The notes below the pieces were generated by a model, which was not told where the DNA came from, made no database searches, and worked only from the letters and a program-made list of their open reading frames with translations. This document shows positions 32,748-33,829 of a DNA stretch of 33,829 nucleotides, in pieces. Within the stretch, counting starts at the first letter, position 1, and every line of letters starts with the position of its first letter. Source of the stretch: a bacterium. Its GTDB lineage: Bacteria; CSSED10-310; JAJRTK01. A program made the translations under genes and the position numbers. Location of the stretch: positions 1-33,829 of the forward strand of contig JAJRTK010000137.1 of NCBI GenBank assembly GCA_024278345.1, in the 5' to 3' direction.

Positions 32748-33829
32748 CTATTGCTTGATTGGCTTGCCGATTGGCTTGGGAGGATCCGGCCAGCCGGGCC
32801 GATCCACACCTGGGCGGATACCCGGTGGCCGGAGGGGCACCATGTCCCCCATGCTTGTTGGCGCGGGGGGCAAGATTCCCAACGTGAGGCCGTACCCCAG
32901 AGGGTTATGATCGACGTCGTGGCAGATCAGGTAGCAGGCTCCGCTTCCCTGGCGAGGGGAGATGAAGGCCAGGCGCCCCGAGCTCGAGGGTTTTACTCCC
33001 GAGAGCTTTGTTTCTTCACCAAACCGGATCAACGCCCGGTTTCCGATGGATCCGTGAGGCGCGTGGCAGGTGGCGCAGGAGGTCTTGTCTTGGATGACAT
33101 GGCTTGAATGGAGGGGGAAAGGCGAGCTGCTGAAGATGGCCTTTCGGTTGTGGCACTCGTAGCAGAGGGTGTAGGTTTCGGGGGCTTCAGTGGCGCCGTC
33201 TGCCGTCTGGTAGTTCCAGCGGAGGATAGAGGCCACCGTGGAGCCGTGGGGACCCCTTGCGCCCCGCTTGGAGGCGTTTCCGTGGCAGTCGGTGCAGTTG
33301 ACCCGCCGGCCGGAGATCCGGCTCTTGACTGAGGGCGACAGCGTGCGGGCTGGAGCGTGGACCGGGTGAAACGAGGCGTTCTCCGGTGTGAGCAGCCGAC
33401 TGATGTCCCCAAGCGCATCCGCGGCGATCCCCTTTTTTCCGTGGCAGCTCTGACAGAGCTCGTATTCTTGTTGGGACGGGTCTCTTGGGGAAAGTCTGAC
33501 TTTCCCGTTTGGCTGACTCCGATTCTGCCCTCGGAGGGAGCGCCGATGAGGGGAATGGCAAGAGGTGCAGACCACCTCGTTGGATTTGCCAGAGACCACG
33601 GCTTTGCGGTTGAGGGGATGGAGGTAGGTTTGGCTGAGAGCTGTTTCCAAGAGCGGAGGACTGGCATCGCTGGCGATGTCGTTCGTCGCGATACGGCGGT
33701 TTCGGTCGGCTTCGTTTCCGTGGCAGGACAAGCAGACTTCGGCTTCGGATGTGGGCAACATGGGTGATTGGGACGTACCATGTCCCGCATGGCAGACGTT
33801 GCAGCCTCCGGTGGTGATTCTGGAATCAA
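32748..33829 (-). CDS. Multiheme cytochrome c, 5' end outside window
   Basis: An exported electron-transfer protein, partial at its N-terminus. The ORF track starts it at ATG 33761, but the same frame is open to the window edge and encodes GGCNVCHAGHG there, so the gene continues beyond 33829. Visible heme sites are CNVCH, CLSCH, CTSCHSPH, CQSCH, CTDCH, CYECH and CATCHAPHG (seven CXXCH), plus CYLICHDVDHNP, which is CX3CH. The final 50 residues are Pro-rich (RPPGIRPGVDRPGWPDPPKPIGKPIKQ) and heme-free. The spacing resembles doubled-CXXCH cytochromes that wire electrons across the periplasm; acceptor and donor are unknown. Ends with TAG, 35 bp from the convergent pentaheme gene. Confidence 0.9.
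   Translation of the reverse strand, partial: DSRITTGGCNVCHAGHGTSQSPMLPTSEAEVCLSCHGNEADRNRRIATNDIASDASPPLLETALSQTYLHPLNRKAVVSGKSNEVVCTSCHSPHRRSLRGQNRSQPNGKVRLSPRDPSQQEYELCQSCHGKKGIAADALGDISRLLTPENASFHPVHAPARTLSPSVKSRISGRRVNCTDCHGNASKRGARGPHGSTVASILRWNYQTADGATEAPETYTLCYECHNRKAIFSSSPFPLHSSHVIQDKTSCATCHAPHGSIGNRALIRFGEETKLSGVKPSSSGRLAFISPRQGSGACYLICHDVDHNPLGYGLTLGILPPAPTSMGDMVPLRPPGIRPGVDRPGWPDPPKPIGKPIKQ

Overview
The window comes from a GC-rich, double-membrane (Gram-negative) bacterium. This follows from a TonB-dependent receptor, an RND efflux adaptor/transporter pair, lipoproteins with lipoboxes, a complete MinCDE set and periplasmic multiheme c-type cytochromes. I cannot fix the phylum from sequence alone. 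A long pseudokinase/AAA/TPR/histidine kinase hybrid, an HAE3/HpnN-like exporter, a Uma2 protein and doubled-CXXCH cytochromes would fit an uncultivated Acidobacteriota, Myxococcota/Desulfobacterota or similar lineage, but this is inference. No rRNA, tRNA, CRISPR array, phage gene or transposase was seen.

Layout. 1-144: a partial copy of a short repeat with terminal inverted repeats. 160-7402 (minus): GST-like protein, GH113-like glycosidase (start overlaps the GST stop), and a 1.76-kaa sensor histidine kinase whose N-terminal Ser/Thr kinase domain has lost its catalytic residues. 7451-11874 (plus): TonB-dependent receptor, small P-loop ATPase (overlapping the receptor) and a membrane protein with two arrestin-like domains. 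11959-12711 (plus): a gene interrupted by one in-frame TGA. 12743-16371 (minus): minC-minD-minE-queC-queE, linking division-site placement with 7-deazaguanine synthesis. 16653-17489 (minus): SDR oxidoreductase. 17555-17709: a complete second copy of the repeat, flanked by a 7-bp direct repeat. 17710-18337: a gene-poor, locally AT-rich stretch.

18338-20785 (plus): MMPL/HpnN-like RND exporter. 21148-22620 (plus): HAD-IG 5'-nucleotidase-like protein. 22643-23038 (minus): acidic lipoprotein. 23221-23994 (plus): Uma2 protein. 24345-29580 (plus): RND adaptor and inner-membrane pump, then a CYTH phosphatase. 29705-30109 (minus): CBS-pair protein. 30425-31743 (plus): PilZ protein and an NrfJ-like OB-fold lipoprotein. 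32017-32712 (plus): pentaheme cytochrome. 32748 to window end (minus): a larger multiheme cytochrome, 5' end outside the window.

Most genes are ordinary housekeeping or envelope functions. The parts most worth a second look are the MITE-like repeat, the pseudokinase-histidine kinase hybrid, the TonB receptor/ATPase/membrane-arrestin cluster, the TGA-interrupted gene, and the redox cluster at the right end (NrfJ-like lipoprotein plus two convergent multiheme cytochromes, one with a CX3CH site).
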